NCBI GenBank assembly: GCA_903835865.1
Contig: CAILON010000234.1
Span: forward strand, 1 to 8,752
Source: an uncultured beta proteobacterium
Lineage (GTDB): Bacteria; Pseudomonadota; Gammaproteobacteria; Burkholderiales; Burkholderiaceae
Length of the DNA stretch: 8,752 nucleotides
Direction: 5' to 3'
This document shows positions 1 to 6,050 of this stretch, piece by piece. Within the stretch, counting starts at the first letter, position 1. Every line of letters starts with the position of its first letter. The notes under the pieces are model-generated. The model did not search any database. It was not told the origin of the DNA and saw only the letters and a program-made list of their open reading frames with translations. Position numbers and translations under genes: made by a program.

Positions 1-379
1 CCGCTTGGAAGCGTGCGGTATCATCCCTCACGATAGCTGCTATACCCTCTACATTGCCTTCGTCATTGGTAAGCATGGCTACCGTAAAAGCAATCGATAA
101 GGCTTTGCCTTCTTTGTGAAGAGCTGGGACAGTCAGCAGGGTAGATCCATAACGGGTTGTCCCCGTTTCCATGGATTTTTTGTACCCATCCCAGTGCCGC
201 TCTCTAAAACGTTCCGGAGTGATGATGTCTAGGCTTTTTCCTAAAGCTTCATTGGCTGTGTAACCAAAAATTCTTTCAGCAGCCGAATTCCAAAAAACTA
301 TTTTGCCTTCGGCGTCTGAAATTACTACACCGTCACCCATCACATTGGCCAATTGCTCAAAATCAACTTGGTATTTCAT
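1..379 (-). CDS. PAS-domain (PAS S-box) protein, C-terminus cut by window edge
   Basis: I translated this from the reverse strand: about 126 residues are visible and the frame is still open at base 1. A single PAS fold fills the visible part. Residues 15-50 carry the usual start (GDGVVISDAEGKIVFWN, then AAERIFGY and EALGKSL), followed by ITPERFRERHWDGY at 53-66 and a C-terminal strand ending GIAAIVRDDTARF. PAS domains sense ligands, redox state or light, or mediate dimerisation. No output domain is visible, and the first PAS begins almost at residue 1, so this may be a short stand-alone PAS protein or the sensory start of a longer kinase or cyclase. The ATG at 379 is chosen because an in-frame TGA lies three codons upstream; a GGAG about 11 nt before it is a weak ribosome site. 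It is divergent from the DUF3079/CopD-like unit. The cofactor and partner cannot be told from sequence. Confidence 0.85.
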   Translation of the reverse strand, partial: MKYQVDFEQLANVMGDGVVISDAEGKIVFWNSAAERIFGYTANEALGKSLDIITPERFRERHWDGYKKSMETGTTRYGSTLLTVPALHKEGKALSIAFTVAMLTNDEGNVEGIAAIVRDDTARFQA

Positions 380-421
380 ATACAGTCAAACTCCATAAGC
401 TAAAGATTCAAATTTCTATTG

Positions 422-449
422 TTTATAGCTTTGTGAATTCTCCCCGCAA
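422..449 (-). promoter_or_regulatory. Possible promoter of the PAS gene
   Basis: On the minus strand a TTGCGG hexamer (449-444) and a TATAAA hexamer (427-422) are separated by 16 nt and lie about 45-70 nt before the PAS start codon. The -10 is good and the -35 matches only half of the consensus, so this is a tentative sigma-70-type call. Confidence 0.3.
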
Positions 450-509
450 CCATGAGTTATTGAAATAGCTCTATAGAACTATGCCATTTAATAGGCCTTC
501 TTTAAAGCC

Positions 510-537
510 TTGAAATGCAGAGTTCTTTTGCTATAAA
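510..537 (+). promoter_or_regulatory. Likely sigma-70 promoter of the DUF3079/CopD-like unit
   Basis: TTGAAA at 510-515 and TATAAA at 532-537 are separated by 16 nt, close to the vegetative consensus (4/6 and 5/6). The predicted start near 544 gives a leader of about 33 nt before the GTG at 577. The leader holds a GGGAG ribosome-binding sequence that fits a short upstream reading frame better than the DUF3079 gene itself. Confidence 0.5.
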
Positions 538-557
538 TCAAATGCTGGGAGTAAAAC

Positions 558-584
558 ATGCGCTTAAATACATCCAGTGATTGA
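558..584 (+). CDS. Possible 8-codon leader peptide (MRLNTSSD) overlapping the DUF3079 start
   Basis: GGGAG at 547-551 lies 6 nt before the ATG at 558, an ideal ribosome-binding arrangement. The frame reads eight codons and ends with TGA at 582-584, overlapping the GTG (577) and lying just before a TTG (586) in the DUF3079 frame. The DUF3079 gene has no convincing ribosome site of its own. The leader could therefore feed ribosomes into it by termination and reinitiation. Alternatively the strong site serves the larger gene from a distance, or the ATG is fortuitous. The assignment rests on signal geometry alone, as eight codons cannot show coding bias. Confidence 0.3.
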   Translation: MRLNTSSD

Positions 585-792
585 TTTGCTAAAAAAGTTC
601 CCTTTGAATCCACCACACCCAGAACGAGTATGTTGGGGTTGTGAGAGGTATTGCCCATCAAAATCACTGGCCTGCGGAAATGGTTCTGATAGAACGCAAC
701 ATCCCCATGAACTGTTTGGGGATGGTTGGGAAAGCTGGGGGCTTGATGATCGAGACTCTTTTCATAATTTGAAGAAAGCAGAACATAAATGA
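577..792 (+). CDS. DUF3079-family small cysteine-rich protein
   Basis: This 71-residue protein has the layout I recall for the proteobacterial DUF3079 family: a KKFPL start, PxHPERVCWGC, then YCP, ACGNGS, RTxHPxELFGDGWxxWG. Four cysteines (C19, C22, C26, C33) form a C-x2-C-x3-C-x6-C cluster typical of a structural metal site, probably Zn or an Fe-S cluster; that is inference, and the family has no assigned function to my knowledge. The start is GTG 577 or, less likely, TTG 586; an in-frame TAA at 565 blocks anything longer. Its stop overlaps the next gene's start as ATGA, which implies translational coupling with the CopD-like membrane protein. The charged C-terminal tail after residue 58 is probably not part of the domain. 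A minus-strand frame overlapping this gene is taken as its shadow. Confidence 0.8.
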   Translation: MIDLLKKFPLNPPHPERVCWGCERYCPSKSLACGNGSDRTQHPHELFGDGWESWGLDDRDSFHNLKKAEHK

Positions 793-1253
793 ATAGCCTT
801 ACTATCGCGCGAGCCATTCACATAGTGAGCATTGTCATTTGGATAGGTGGGGTTAGCTTTGTTACCGCGGTCATACTTCCAGCAATTAAATCTCAGTATG
901 GATTTGCCCAACTGGAATCTATTTTTCATCTGATCGAGAAACGCTTTGCCAAAATTGCCAAGTGGATGGTTCTGATTGCCGGAATGAGCGGCTTTTACAT
1001 GGTTGATCAACTCAGTGCCTGGGGGAGATTTACTCAGAAGCAGTTTTTTTGGATGCATGCCATGGTATTAGTGTGGTTGATATTTACACTAGCACTTTTT
1101 ATCGTTGAGCCAATACTGGAAAAAAGGCATGGAAAACATAGCCAGAACCCCAAGCGCACCCTGCAGGTAACTTTACTACTTCACGTCATACTACTCACGG
1201 TTAGCTTGGTGACAGTATTTATATCCGTACTGGGCGCCCATGGAATATTTTAA
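789..1253 (+). CDS. CopD-like four-helix integral membrane protein
   Basis: The 154-residue protein has four predicted membrane helices, at about 8-30, 53-73, 86-107 and 126-150. Conserved-looking histidines lie at or near the membrane faces: H11 in ARAIHIVSIVIWIGG, H90 in FWMHAMVLVW, H132 in LLLHVILL and H151 in the GAHG tail. The H-x(6)-W-I-G-G start of helix 1 is the hallmark of the CopD and related membrane families, whose histidines are thought to bind copper or heme. A role in metal or heme handling is therefore plausible but not shown. The ATG overlaps the DUF3079 stop (ATGA), so it is probably made by coupled translation. The length suits single-domain CopD-like proteins rather than CopD proper, which is about twice as long. 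The gene is convergent with the Bug-1 operon, and a shared hairpin at 1344-1373 separates them. Confidence 0.75.
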   Translation: MNSLTIARAIHIVSIVIWIGGVSFVTAVILPAIKSQYGFAQLESIFHLIEKRFAKIAKWMVLIAGMSGFYMVDQLSAWGRFTQKQFFWMHAMVLVWLIFTLALFIVEPILEKRHGKHSQNPKRTLQVTLLLHVILLTVSLVTVFISVLGAHGIF

Positions 1254-1343
1254 AATTGCTCCACCAGCAAACCTATATATCTATTGAGGATGCTATGGAA
1301 GGTGCGTGGAGATGGTTTACACACTTAGTAGCGCACAAAGAAA

Positions 1344-1373
1344 AACGACTTAGGAATTTCCCCCTAAGTCGTT
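1344..1373. terminator. Bidirectional hairpin terminator
   Basis: Perfect 11-bp arms AACGACTTAGG (1344-1354) and CCTAAGTCGTT (1363-1373) enclose an 8-nt loop. On the minus strand the stem runs into a T-rich tail (TTTTTCTTT), so it is best as terminator of the gntR-lyase-Bug 1 operon. On the plus strand the tail is weaker (TTAATTTGATT), but the hairpin can still end the CopD-like unit. The 90 bases between the CopD-like stop and this hairpin show nothing I recognise. Confidence 0.85.
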
Positions 1374-1381
1374 AATTTGAT

Positions 1382-1430
1382 TGGCGGGCCCACCAAGACT
1401 TGAGCCTATGACCAAAGGATTCTGGTTTGT
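1382..1430 (-). repeat. tRNA 3'-end remnant, repeat copy A
   Basis: Read on the minus strand, this 49-bp stretch matches copy C (7917-7965) at 42 of 49 positions and ends like a tRNA: a variable-loop-like TGGTC, a T-arm with the CTCAAGT loop, an acceptor 3' strand TGGGCCC, then GCCA where copy C keeps ACCA. The T-stem is decayed: one pair is lost and two pairs are G-T wobbles. No anticodon stem 5' half or D-arm precedes it, so it is not a working tRNA. It sits between the Bug 1 stop codon and the hairpin at 1344-1373, in the order gene, remnant, terminator. That is the same order as copy C after the barrel-protein gene. Confidence 0.75.
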
Positions 1431-1459
1431 AAAACTTTGACCGCCACCTAATCCAAGGC

Positions 1460-2446
1460 TTACTCAAGAGTGATATTTGCTGATTTCACCAATGCCGACC
1501 ATTTCACCCGATCATCAGCCAACAGTTTTTCCATCAACAATGCCGCTTGCGGCTCTACCAGCGGTATACCGCGTTGAGCCATTTCAGAACGAAACTGCGC
1601 ATCAGAAAGAACCTCTATAAATGCATTCTTTAATATTGATACGATAGAGTTAGGCGTGCCGCTAGGTACAAGCACACCTGTAAATGCTGTCACATCAAAA
1701 TTTTTGAGCTCTGGAATACCCTGCGAAGCTATGGGCTTTTGAGCTGGGAATAAGGGATCTGGTAAGCGCGAACTAATACCAAAAGACTTTAGTCTTCCAG
1801 ACTTGACCAACTCCCCGCCAGTTGTAACTGCATCAAACATCAAGGTTACTTGGCCACCAATCACATCCGTTTCAGCCTGAGTCGCTGCTTTATAGGGGAT
1901 GTGTACTAAATCCAATCCCAAATCTTTTTTAAATAGCTCCATGCACATGTGAGAGTAGCTACCATTACCATTGGTTCCGTAGCTATACTTACCTGGATTT
2001 TTTTTAAGATAAGCAATTAGTTCAGGTAGCGTTTTAGCCGGCATATTTGGGCTAGATACCAGCATTAATCCAATCGTATTTAGCACTGCAATTGGTGTTA
2101 GCTCAGAATCAACTTTATAAGTAATATTTTTGTCCGCGATAGGATTGATTGTTAATGGAGATGATGTTGTGAAGAGCAAAGTGTATCCATCTGGTGCAGC
2201 CTTTGTAACGTACGCCGTGCCAATTGTTCCCCCTGCGCCAACGCGATTCTCAATGACTAGAGGCTGCTTTAATCGCTGCCCCACTTTGTCTGAAAAAATG
2301 CGCGCCAAAACATCTGCGCTACTTCCGGGGCCAAAAGGAACGATGACTTTGATTGGCTTATTTGGATATTGATCTGAATTGCTCTGGCCATTTACTAGGC
2401 TCGCACCCAATACTAGCCAGAAAAAAAGTAAAAATCTAAATAACAT
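1460..2446 (-). CDS. Tripartite tricarboxylate transporter binding protein (Bug/TctC family), Bug 1
   Basis: A 328-residue periplasmic receptor of the Bug family, close to the family's usual length. A Sec signal peptide covers about residues 1-20 (hydrophobic LFRFLLFFWLVLGASLV, cleavage near NG/QS). The mature start has YPNKPIKVIVPFGPGSSADV followed by LARIF. Then come ENRVGAGGTIGT, APDGYTLLF, YSYGTNGNGSYSH and VHIPYKA, all Bug landmarks. The first ligand loop reads GPGSSAD where the other two receptors have AGGGTD and GAGGITD, suggesting a different ligand. The Asp that often contacts ligand amino or carboxylate groups is kept. It is the last gene of a leftward operon, 17 nt after the lyase stop. 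AGGGGA about 7 nt before the ATG supports the start. No TctA/TctB subunits are nearby. The family is certain, the ligand unknown. Confidence 0.93.
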   Translation of the reverse strand: MLFRFLLFFWLVLGASLVNGQSNSDQYPNKPIKVIVPFGPGSSADVLARIFSDKVGQRLKQPLVIENRVGAGGTIGTAYVTKAAPDGYTLLFTTSSPLTINPIADKNITYKVDSELTPIAVLNTIGLMLVSSPNMPAKTLPELIAYLKKNPGKYSYGTNGNGSYSHMCMELFKKDLGLDLVHIPYKAATQAETDVIGGQVTLMFDAVTTGGELVKSGRLKSFGISSRLPDPLFPAQKPIASQGIPELKNFDVTAFTGVLVPSGTPNSIVSILKNAFIEVLSDAQFRSEMAQRGIPLVEPQAALLMEKLLADDRVKWSALVKSANITLE

Positions 2447-2463
2447 TTTATTTCCCCTATCAA

Positions 2464-3321
2464 CTACTCTGCATATTTTTTATCAAATTCCCAAACTGCA
2501 GGAAAGCCAATTAATTCATTAAATTTTGCAAATGAATACAGGTCGATACTAGAATCTAAGTTACCGCTTATCTTTAATTCCGAATAAGATTTCTCAAGCG
2601 TCTGTGCTGCGGCCAAAAAACCAGTGACAGGATGAATCGCAATTGCATAACCCATCTCCTGCAAGCGACTGGCTGATAACATTGGAGTTTTTCCTCCAGG
2701 AACTAAATTTGCTAAAACAGGCTTATCTATATTCCCACATATTTTTCTCATTTCCTCTTCAGTCTCAGGAGATTCAACAAAAAGAATATCCGCACCAGCA
2801 TCCGCATACATTTGTGCTCGAGAAATCGCCTCATCGATTCCCAGGCTTGAGCGGGCATCGGTTCTAGCCACTATTAAAAAATCATCGCTAGCTCTTGCAT
2901 CACACGCAACTTTGATTTTTTTCACCATCTCTTCCGCAGCAATAACCCTGCGGCCTGGGGTATGACCGCATTTCTTTGGAAACTCCTGATCCTCCAACTG
3001 TATTGCTGCAACGCCCGCCTTTTCATAACCCCTCACTGTGTGAGCCACATTCAAAAGACCACCATATCCAGTATCAGCATCAGCAATAATTGGAGTTTGT
3101 GTTAATTCAGCAAATCTTGAAATGCGATGTAGCATATCTGTATAGGTGGCTATTCCTGCATCTGGAATTCCCATATATGAGGCGACCGTGCCATAACCGG
3201 TTACATACAGCGCGCCAAACCCCATTTGGTCAGCCATCAATGCAGAAACCACATCATAAATTCCAGGCGCAATAATTAGCTCCCCACTCTGAATTTGCTC
3301 TTTTAATTTTCTTTTTTTCAT
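2464..3321 (-). CDS. Isocitrate lyase/PEP mutase superfamily C-C lyase
   Basis: This 285-residue TIM-barrel enzyme belongs to the ICL/PEPM superfamily. Key motifs are the DADTGYG metal/substrate loop (81-87), QLED (108-111) and the active-site loop KKCGH (116-120) with catalytic Cys118. VARTDAR (151-157), FVESPE (181-186) and HPVTGFLAA (230-238) follow. Cys118 in K-K-C-G-H marks the lyase branch (2-methylisocitrate lyase, 2,3-dimethylmalate lyase, some oxaloacetate decarboxylases) rather than true phosphonate mutases. A substrate that is a branched malate- or isocitrate-like acid is therefore likely, yielding pyruvate plus another acid or aldehyde product. It differs from housekeeping PrpB in TGYGTVAS near residues 41-48. 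It lies between the GntR gene (30 nt upstream) and Bug 1 (17 nt downstream), consistent with degrading what Bug 1 captures. GGGA 6 nt before the ATG sets the start. The exact substrate is not resolved. Confidence 0.9.
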   Translation of the reverse strand: MKKRKLKEQIQSGELIIAPGIYDVVSALMADQMGFGALYVTGYGTVASYMGIPDAGIATYTDMLHRISRFAELTQTPIIADADTGYGGLLNVAHTVRGYEKAGVAAIQLEDQEFPKKCGHTPGRRVIAAEEMVKKIKVACDARASDDFLIVARTDARSSLGIDEAISRAQMYADAGADILFVESPETEEEMRKICGNIDKPVLANLVPGGKTPMLSASRLQEMGYAIAIHPVTGFLAAAQTLEKSYSELKISGNLDSSIDLYSFAKFNELIGFPAVWEFDKKYAE

Positions 3322-3351
3322 TCTTTATCCCAAATTACTAATAATTGCTCT

Positions 3352-3990
3352 TTATCTTGACCCGAGAAGCGAGTTCTTTGCTGCATGAATATGGCTACTC
3401 ATAATGCTTCGAGCCCATGCCCCATCTCGTGCTATAAATGCATCGATAAGCTCACGGTGATGATGCAGGCTGCGTTGCATTTCTCTATCTGAGTAACTAC
3501 GAAATGTCTTATGAATAATTGGCGCCTCAATTGCTCCAGCCAGCATCAATAGCAGCCGATCATTTTTTCCAGCCCTCGCAATAATTTGATGAAACTCGCG
3601 ATTTAATCCAGAAATCTCTGCCAATTTATTTGCAGCATTACCAATGACTAAGGTTTCAATTTTTTCCTGCAATTTTTCTAGCTGGCTAACTTCTTCGGGT
3701 GAAATTTTGAGAGCCGCAAGATCTGCTATTTCCCCTTCAATTAAGGCTCGTAAATCAAATAGCTCTCGAACCTCATCAGCTGTCCATGAGCGAACCACCG
3801 TACCGCTATTGGGAGTAAATACCAAAAAACCATCTGATGCCAACTTACGCATCGCCTCTCGAACCGGGGTTCGAGAACTACTGAATTCCTCGGCGATGGA
3901 TTGCTCCACCACACGCATTCCAGAGGGATATTGCCCATCCACAATGCGCCCTTTGATTTGCTTATATATGCGTGATGCAGTGGTTTCCAT
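3352..3990 (-). CDS. GntR-family regulator with FCD ligand domain (FadR subfamily)
   Basis: The 212-residue regulator has a winged helix-turn-helix at about 1-68 (RIYKQIKGRIVDGQY, then EEFSSSRTPVREAMRKLASDG, the GntR recognition helix, and the wing FTPNSGTVV). An all-helical FCD domain follows at about 72-205. The FCD metal/ligand set is visible as N130 and H134 in LNREFH, H177/H178 in HHHRE and H200 in SSHIH, with FDLRALIEGE at 78-87. FCD domains usually bind carboxylates through the metal, which fits the surrounding genes. The ATG at 3990 follows only a weak ribosome site, and the nearest operator (3996-4007) ends 5 nt before the start codon, so negative autoregulation is expected. It heads the leftward operon and is divergent from the YrdC-like gene. 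The effector is unknown. Confidence 0.93.
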   Translation of the reverse strand: METTASRIYKQIKGRIVDGQYPSGMRVVEQSIAEEFSSSRTPVREAMRKLASDGFLVFTPNSGTVVRSWTADEVRELFDLRALIEGEIADLAALKISPEEVSQLEKLQEKIETLVIGNAANKLAEISGLNREFHQIIARAGKNDRLLLMLAGAIEAPIIHKTFRSYSDREMQRSLHHHRELIDAFIARDGAWARSIMSSHIHAAKNSLLGSR

Positions 3991-3995
3991 GTCTT

Positions 3996-4007
3996 ATTGT
4001 ATACAAT
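3996..4007. promoter_or_regulatory. Operator O1, probable GntR/FCD binding site at the gntR start
   Basis: ATTGTATACAAT is a perfect 12-bp palindrome containing the TTGT-NN-ACAA half-site pattern common for FCD-type GntR proteins. It ends 5 nt before the gntR ATG, so bound protein would block transcription or early translation of gntR. Assigning it to this regulator rests on position and on the second copy at 4045-4062. Confidence 0.65.
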
Positions 4008-4044
4008 TAATCCGTTTAACTCACTTTTTACCAGATAAATTCTA

Positions 4045-4062
4045 ATAATTGTACACAATTAT
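4045..4062. promoter_or_regulatory. Operator O2, probable GntR/FCD binding site at the rightward promoter
   Basis: An 18-bp inverted repeat with perfect 8-bp arms (ATAATTGT and ACAATTAT) around a 2-nt centre contains TTGTACACAA, matching O1 at 9 of 10 core positions. It overlaps the first base of the extended -10 (TGCTATATT), so occupancy should repress the YrdC-like/Bug 2 transcript. The centre lies 52 bp, about five helical turns, from the O1 centre, so both sites face the same side of the helix. Confidence 0.7.
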
Positions 4063-4070
4063 GCTATATT
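4062..4070 (+). promoter_or_regulatory. Extended -10 promoter of the YrdC-like/Bug 2 transcript
   Basis: TG-C-TATATT is an extended -10 element. No good -35 is seen 17 nt upstream, as expected for extended -10 promoters. Transcription would start near 4077 and give a leader of about 27 nt before the ATG at 4104. That argues against the longer reading from GTG 4077. Confidence 0.5.
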
Positions 4071-4103
4071 TTCTAGGTGAACCAGATAAAGCTAAGGACT
4101 TTT

Positions 4104-4832
4104 ATGCCAAAAACTATCAAACCGAGCCCAGCCCATTTAAATACACATGACCCCATTGCTGCAGAACAGGTAAAAAATGATGTTGTAGAAATTCTGTCCG
4201 TTCTCAAGAATGGCGGGGTTGCCGTAATTGGACTAGATGTAGCTTATGCCGTAATTGGCAGCAAGGAAAATGCAATCAAACGCATATTCCAAGCAAAAAA
4301 TCGGAGCTATGAAAAACCTAGCGGGTTTTTTTCTAACTGGGAAATTAGCAATGAGATTCATATTCTTCCGAATGAAAAAAGGAGCATGATTCGTGAAGTC
4401 ATTGAGCAAGAAAGGCTACCCTTCTCGGTAGTAGCTCCCTATAAGCCAAACCATTCCTTTTTTAAAAATGTAGACTCATTTGTGCTTCAGAATTCGACAA
4501 AGGGCGGGACGATCGATATGCTACTTAATGCAGGAGTACTTCATGATGAGCTGGTTCGCCAATCCTGGGAGATGGGGATGCCAGTTTTCGGATCTTCCGC
4601 AAATACATCTCTAATGGGCAGTAAATACCGTGCTGAGGATATTGAATCTGAAGTTCTAAATGCGGTGGATCTAGTAGCGGATTATGGTCTGTCTAAGTAT
4701 CACAATGATCTAGGACGCTCCAGCACTATTATTGATTTTAGTGATTTTTCAGTTATTCGAGTAGGCGTTATGTTTGAGCAACTACAGAAGGCCTTTAAGA
4801 GTCGCTTCAACATTCAATTAACAACGACTTAA
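4104..4832 (+). CDS. YrdC/Sua5-fold protein, divergent paralog of threonylcarbamoyl-AMP synthase
   Basis: This 242-residue protein has the YrdC (Sua5/YciO/YwlC) domain. The fingerprint GGVAVIGLDVAYAVIG (37-52) stands where canonical members have GG-x-PTDTVYGLG. The nucleotide/phosphate-binding K-N-R (65-67), followed by KPSG (71-74), is kept, as are GSSAN (163-167), RSSTIID (205-211) and IRVG (218-221). The P-T-x-T positions of the fingerprint, linked to the normal threonine/bicarbonate chemistry of tRNA t6A synthesis, are replaced. That suggests a carbamoyl- or carboxyl-adenylate reaction on another substrate; this is inference. The start is set by AAGGA (4094-4098), 5 nt before the ATG. The in-frame GTG at 4077 has no ribosome site and coincides with the predicted transcript start. 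It is first in the rightward operon, 18 nt before Bug 2, under O2. It is probably not the housekeeping Sua5, which normally is not regulated with transport genes. Confidence 0.8.
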   Translation: MPKTIKPSPAHLNTHDPIAAEQVKNDVVEILSVLKNGGVAVIGLDVAYAVIGSKENAIKRIFQAKNRSYEKPSGFFSNWEISNEIHILPNEKRSMIREVIEQERLPFSVVAPYKPNHSFFKNVDSFVLQNSTKGGTIDMLLNAGVLHDELVRQSWEMGMPVFGSSANTSLMGSKYRAEDIESEVLNAVDLVADYGLSKYHNDLGRSSTIIDFSDFSVIRVGVMFEQLQKAFKSRFNIQLTTT

Positions 4833-4850
4833 TAGAGAGGCCAACAATTC

Positions 4851-5837
4851 ATGAAAATTCAATTTCTCGGCCAGATCAAACATCTTCTCCTCATCCTATT
4901 TACTTTAAGCGCATTCTCAAACGCATATTCGCAATCCCCAAATAGTTACCCTGATAGGCCGATTAAGTTCGTCGTACCTTATGCAGCGGGCGGCGGCACA
5001 GACATATTTGCACGTCTAGCTGCGCAGGAGCTGAGTAAGCAAATAGGTCAAACAGTCATTGTCGACAATGTGGTTGGTGCCGCTGGAATGGTAGCGGGAG
5101 CAATGGTGGCAAAGTCACAACCAGATGGCTATACCATTTTGGTTGATCAAGCCTCTATTGCAACCAATCCACTGCTATATGAAAAGGTTCCGTTTGATCT
5201 CAAGAAAGATTTGGAGCCCGTCATGCTCGGAGTGGCTCTAGACAATATTTTGGTTGTTAGCCCCGGATTACCTGCCAATAGCATCAACGAACTCATTGCT
5301 CTAGCAAAAAATCAACCTGGAACGCTAAATTATGCTTCCACTGGCATTGGGTCACCGCAACACCTTGCTATGGAAATATTTAAAGATAAAACGGGTACTA
5401 ATATTGTTCACATCCCCTACAAAGGTGGAAGCCCTGGAATTTTAGCCACCAGTACAAATGAAGTACAAATGTTCATTATTAGCGTATCTACTGCGTTACC
5501 ATTTATTAAAGCTGGGAAAGTTCGCGCGCTTGGTAACGGGGGTTTAAAGCGCTCCCCACTTTTACCTGAAGTTCCAGCTATCGCTGAATCTTTGCCCGGC
5601 TTCCAAAGTACCAATTGGTTAGCATTCTTTGCTCCCGCCGGAACACCTAAGCCCATCATTCAGAAACTTAATGGCGCACTTCAAAAAGCATTTTCCAACC
5701 CAGTTCTAGTGGAACAATTTAAGCAACAAGGCATGATAGTACTTGGAGGTCCTCCGATTGATCTAACAAATACAATAAATCGTGATATGGGCTATTTTGG
5801 TCGCATTATTAAATCTGCAAATATAAAAGCGGAGTAG
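4851..5837 (+). CDS. Tripartite tricarboxylate transporter binding protein (Bug/TctC family), Bug 2
   Basis: A 328-residue Bug-family periplasmic receptor. The Sec signal peptide spans about 1-27 (KHLLLILFTLSAFSNAYS, cleavage before QS). SYPDRPIKFVVPYAAGGGTD then begins the mature domain, with the ligand loop AAGGGTDIFAR in classical form. VDNVVGAAGMVAGA, QPDGYTILV, LNYASTGIGSPQHLA, VHIPYKGGSPG and FAPAGTPKPI follow in family order. It differs strongly from Bug 1 in both ligand loops, so a different or related acid is likely. Its closeness to the YrdC-like gene (18 nt) and the shared promoter suggest the two are made together. GAGAGG at 4835-4840 lies 10 nt before the ATG, a slightly long spacing. 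A hairpin at 5868-5895 ends the transcript. No membrane subunits are present nearby. Confidence 0.93.
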   Translation: MKIQFLGQIKHLLLILFTLSAFSNAYSQSPNSYPDRPIKFVVPYAAGGGTDIFARLAAQELSKQIGQTVIVDNVVGAAGMVAGAMVAKSQPDGYTILVDQASIATNPLLYEKVPFDLKKDLEPVMLGVALDNILVVSPGLPANSINELIALAKNQPGTLNYASTGIGSPQHLAMEIFKDKTGTNIVHIPYKGGSPGILATSTNEVQMFIISVSTALPFIKAGKVRALGNGGLKRSPLLPEVPAIAESLPGFQSTNWLAFFAPAGTPKPIIQKLNGALQKAFSNPVLVEQFKQQGMIVLGGPPIDLTNTINRDMGYFGRIIKSANIKAE

Positions 5838-5867
5838 TTATAACTGCTACTTAAAGTAATGCTCAAA

Positions 5868-5895
5868 AAAATATCAACCTTGGGGTTGGTATTTT
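5868..5895. terminator. Hairpin terminator after Bug 2
   Basis: Twelve pairs, one of them T-G, form between AAAATATCAACC and GGTTGGTATTTT around a 4-nt loop. T-runs lie on both strands, so it can act in both directions. The stem is nearly the same sequence as the hairpin at 7879-7914, and each is next to a tRNA 3'-end repeat, so hairpin and repeat appear to have been duplicated together. Confidence 0.8.
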
Positions 5896-5901
5896 CTTTG
5901 C

Positions 5902-5924
5902 TGGTGGGCCCACCAGGACTGGAA
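5902..5924 (-). repeat. tRNA 3'-end remnant, repeat copy B (short)
   Basis: On the minus strand this is TTCCAGTCCTGG (T-loop and 3' side of the T-stem) followed by the acceptor strand TGGGCCC and ACCA. It matches copy C at 22 of 23 positions, then similarity stops inside the T-stem. It stands 6 nt from the hairpin at 5868-5895, compared with 2 nt in copy C. The rest of the gap to 6050 holds only the Bug 3 leader. Confidence 0.7.
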
Positions 5925-5991
5925 TTTTTGGCTCAATCGTTTAATGCATACTCAGTCTTGCACCCAATCTTTTGAGCTAGCTGTTACAGTT

Positions 5992-6022
5992 TTGAGTGAT
6001 CTAATTGCGAGTGCCTTATAGT
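5992..6022 (+). promoter_or_regulatory. Possible promoter of Bug 3
   Basis: TTGAGT at 5992-5997 and TATAGT at 6017-6022 are separated by 19 nt, slightly long. A promoter is expected here because the hairpin at 5868-5895 should stop read-through from Bug 2. No TTGT-NN-ACAA operator is visible, so Bug 3 may escape the GntR control of the other genes. Confidence 0.3.
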
Positions 6023-6050
6023 AGAACCAGAAAAAATAAAGGGGGCAGTA

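Noticed and set aside
488..817. Minus-strand 109-residue open frame opposite the DUF3079 gene
   Set aside because: It overlaps the recognised DUF3079 gene and the start of the CopD-like gene, has no family signature and no convincing ribosome site.
762..1058. Minus-strand 98-residue open frame inside the CopD-like gene
   Set aside because: Antisense shadow: the plus strand gives a clear four-helix membrane protein, while this frame resembles no family and is low in hydrophobic order.
1344..1373. CRISPR or other array made from the hairpins and repeats
   Set aside because: Only three widely spaced copies exist, with whole genes between them and no regular spacers; terminator plus tRNA-end explains them better.
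3741..4058. Open frames antisense to gntR (3644-4045 plus; 3741-4058 minus, other frame)
   Set aside because: Both overlap the well-supported GntR/FCD gene and cross its operator region; no domain is recognised.
4077..4103. Longer start (GTG 4077) for the YrdC-like protein
   Set aside because: There is no ribosome site upstream, and the extended -10 at 4062-4070 would start transcription at about this base. AAGGA before the ATG at 4104 is much better.
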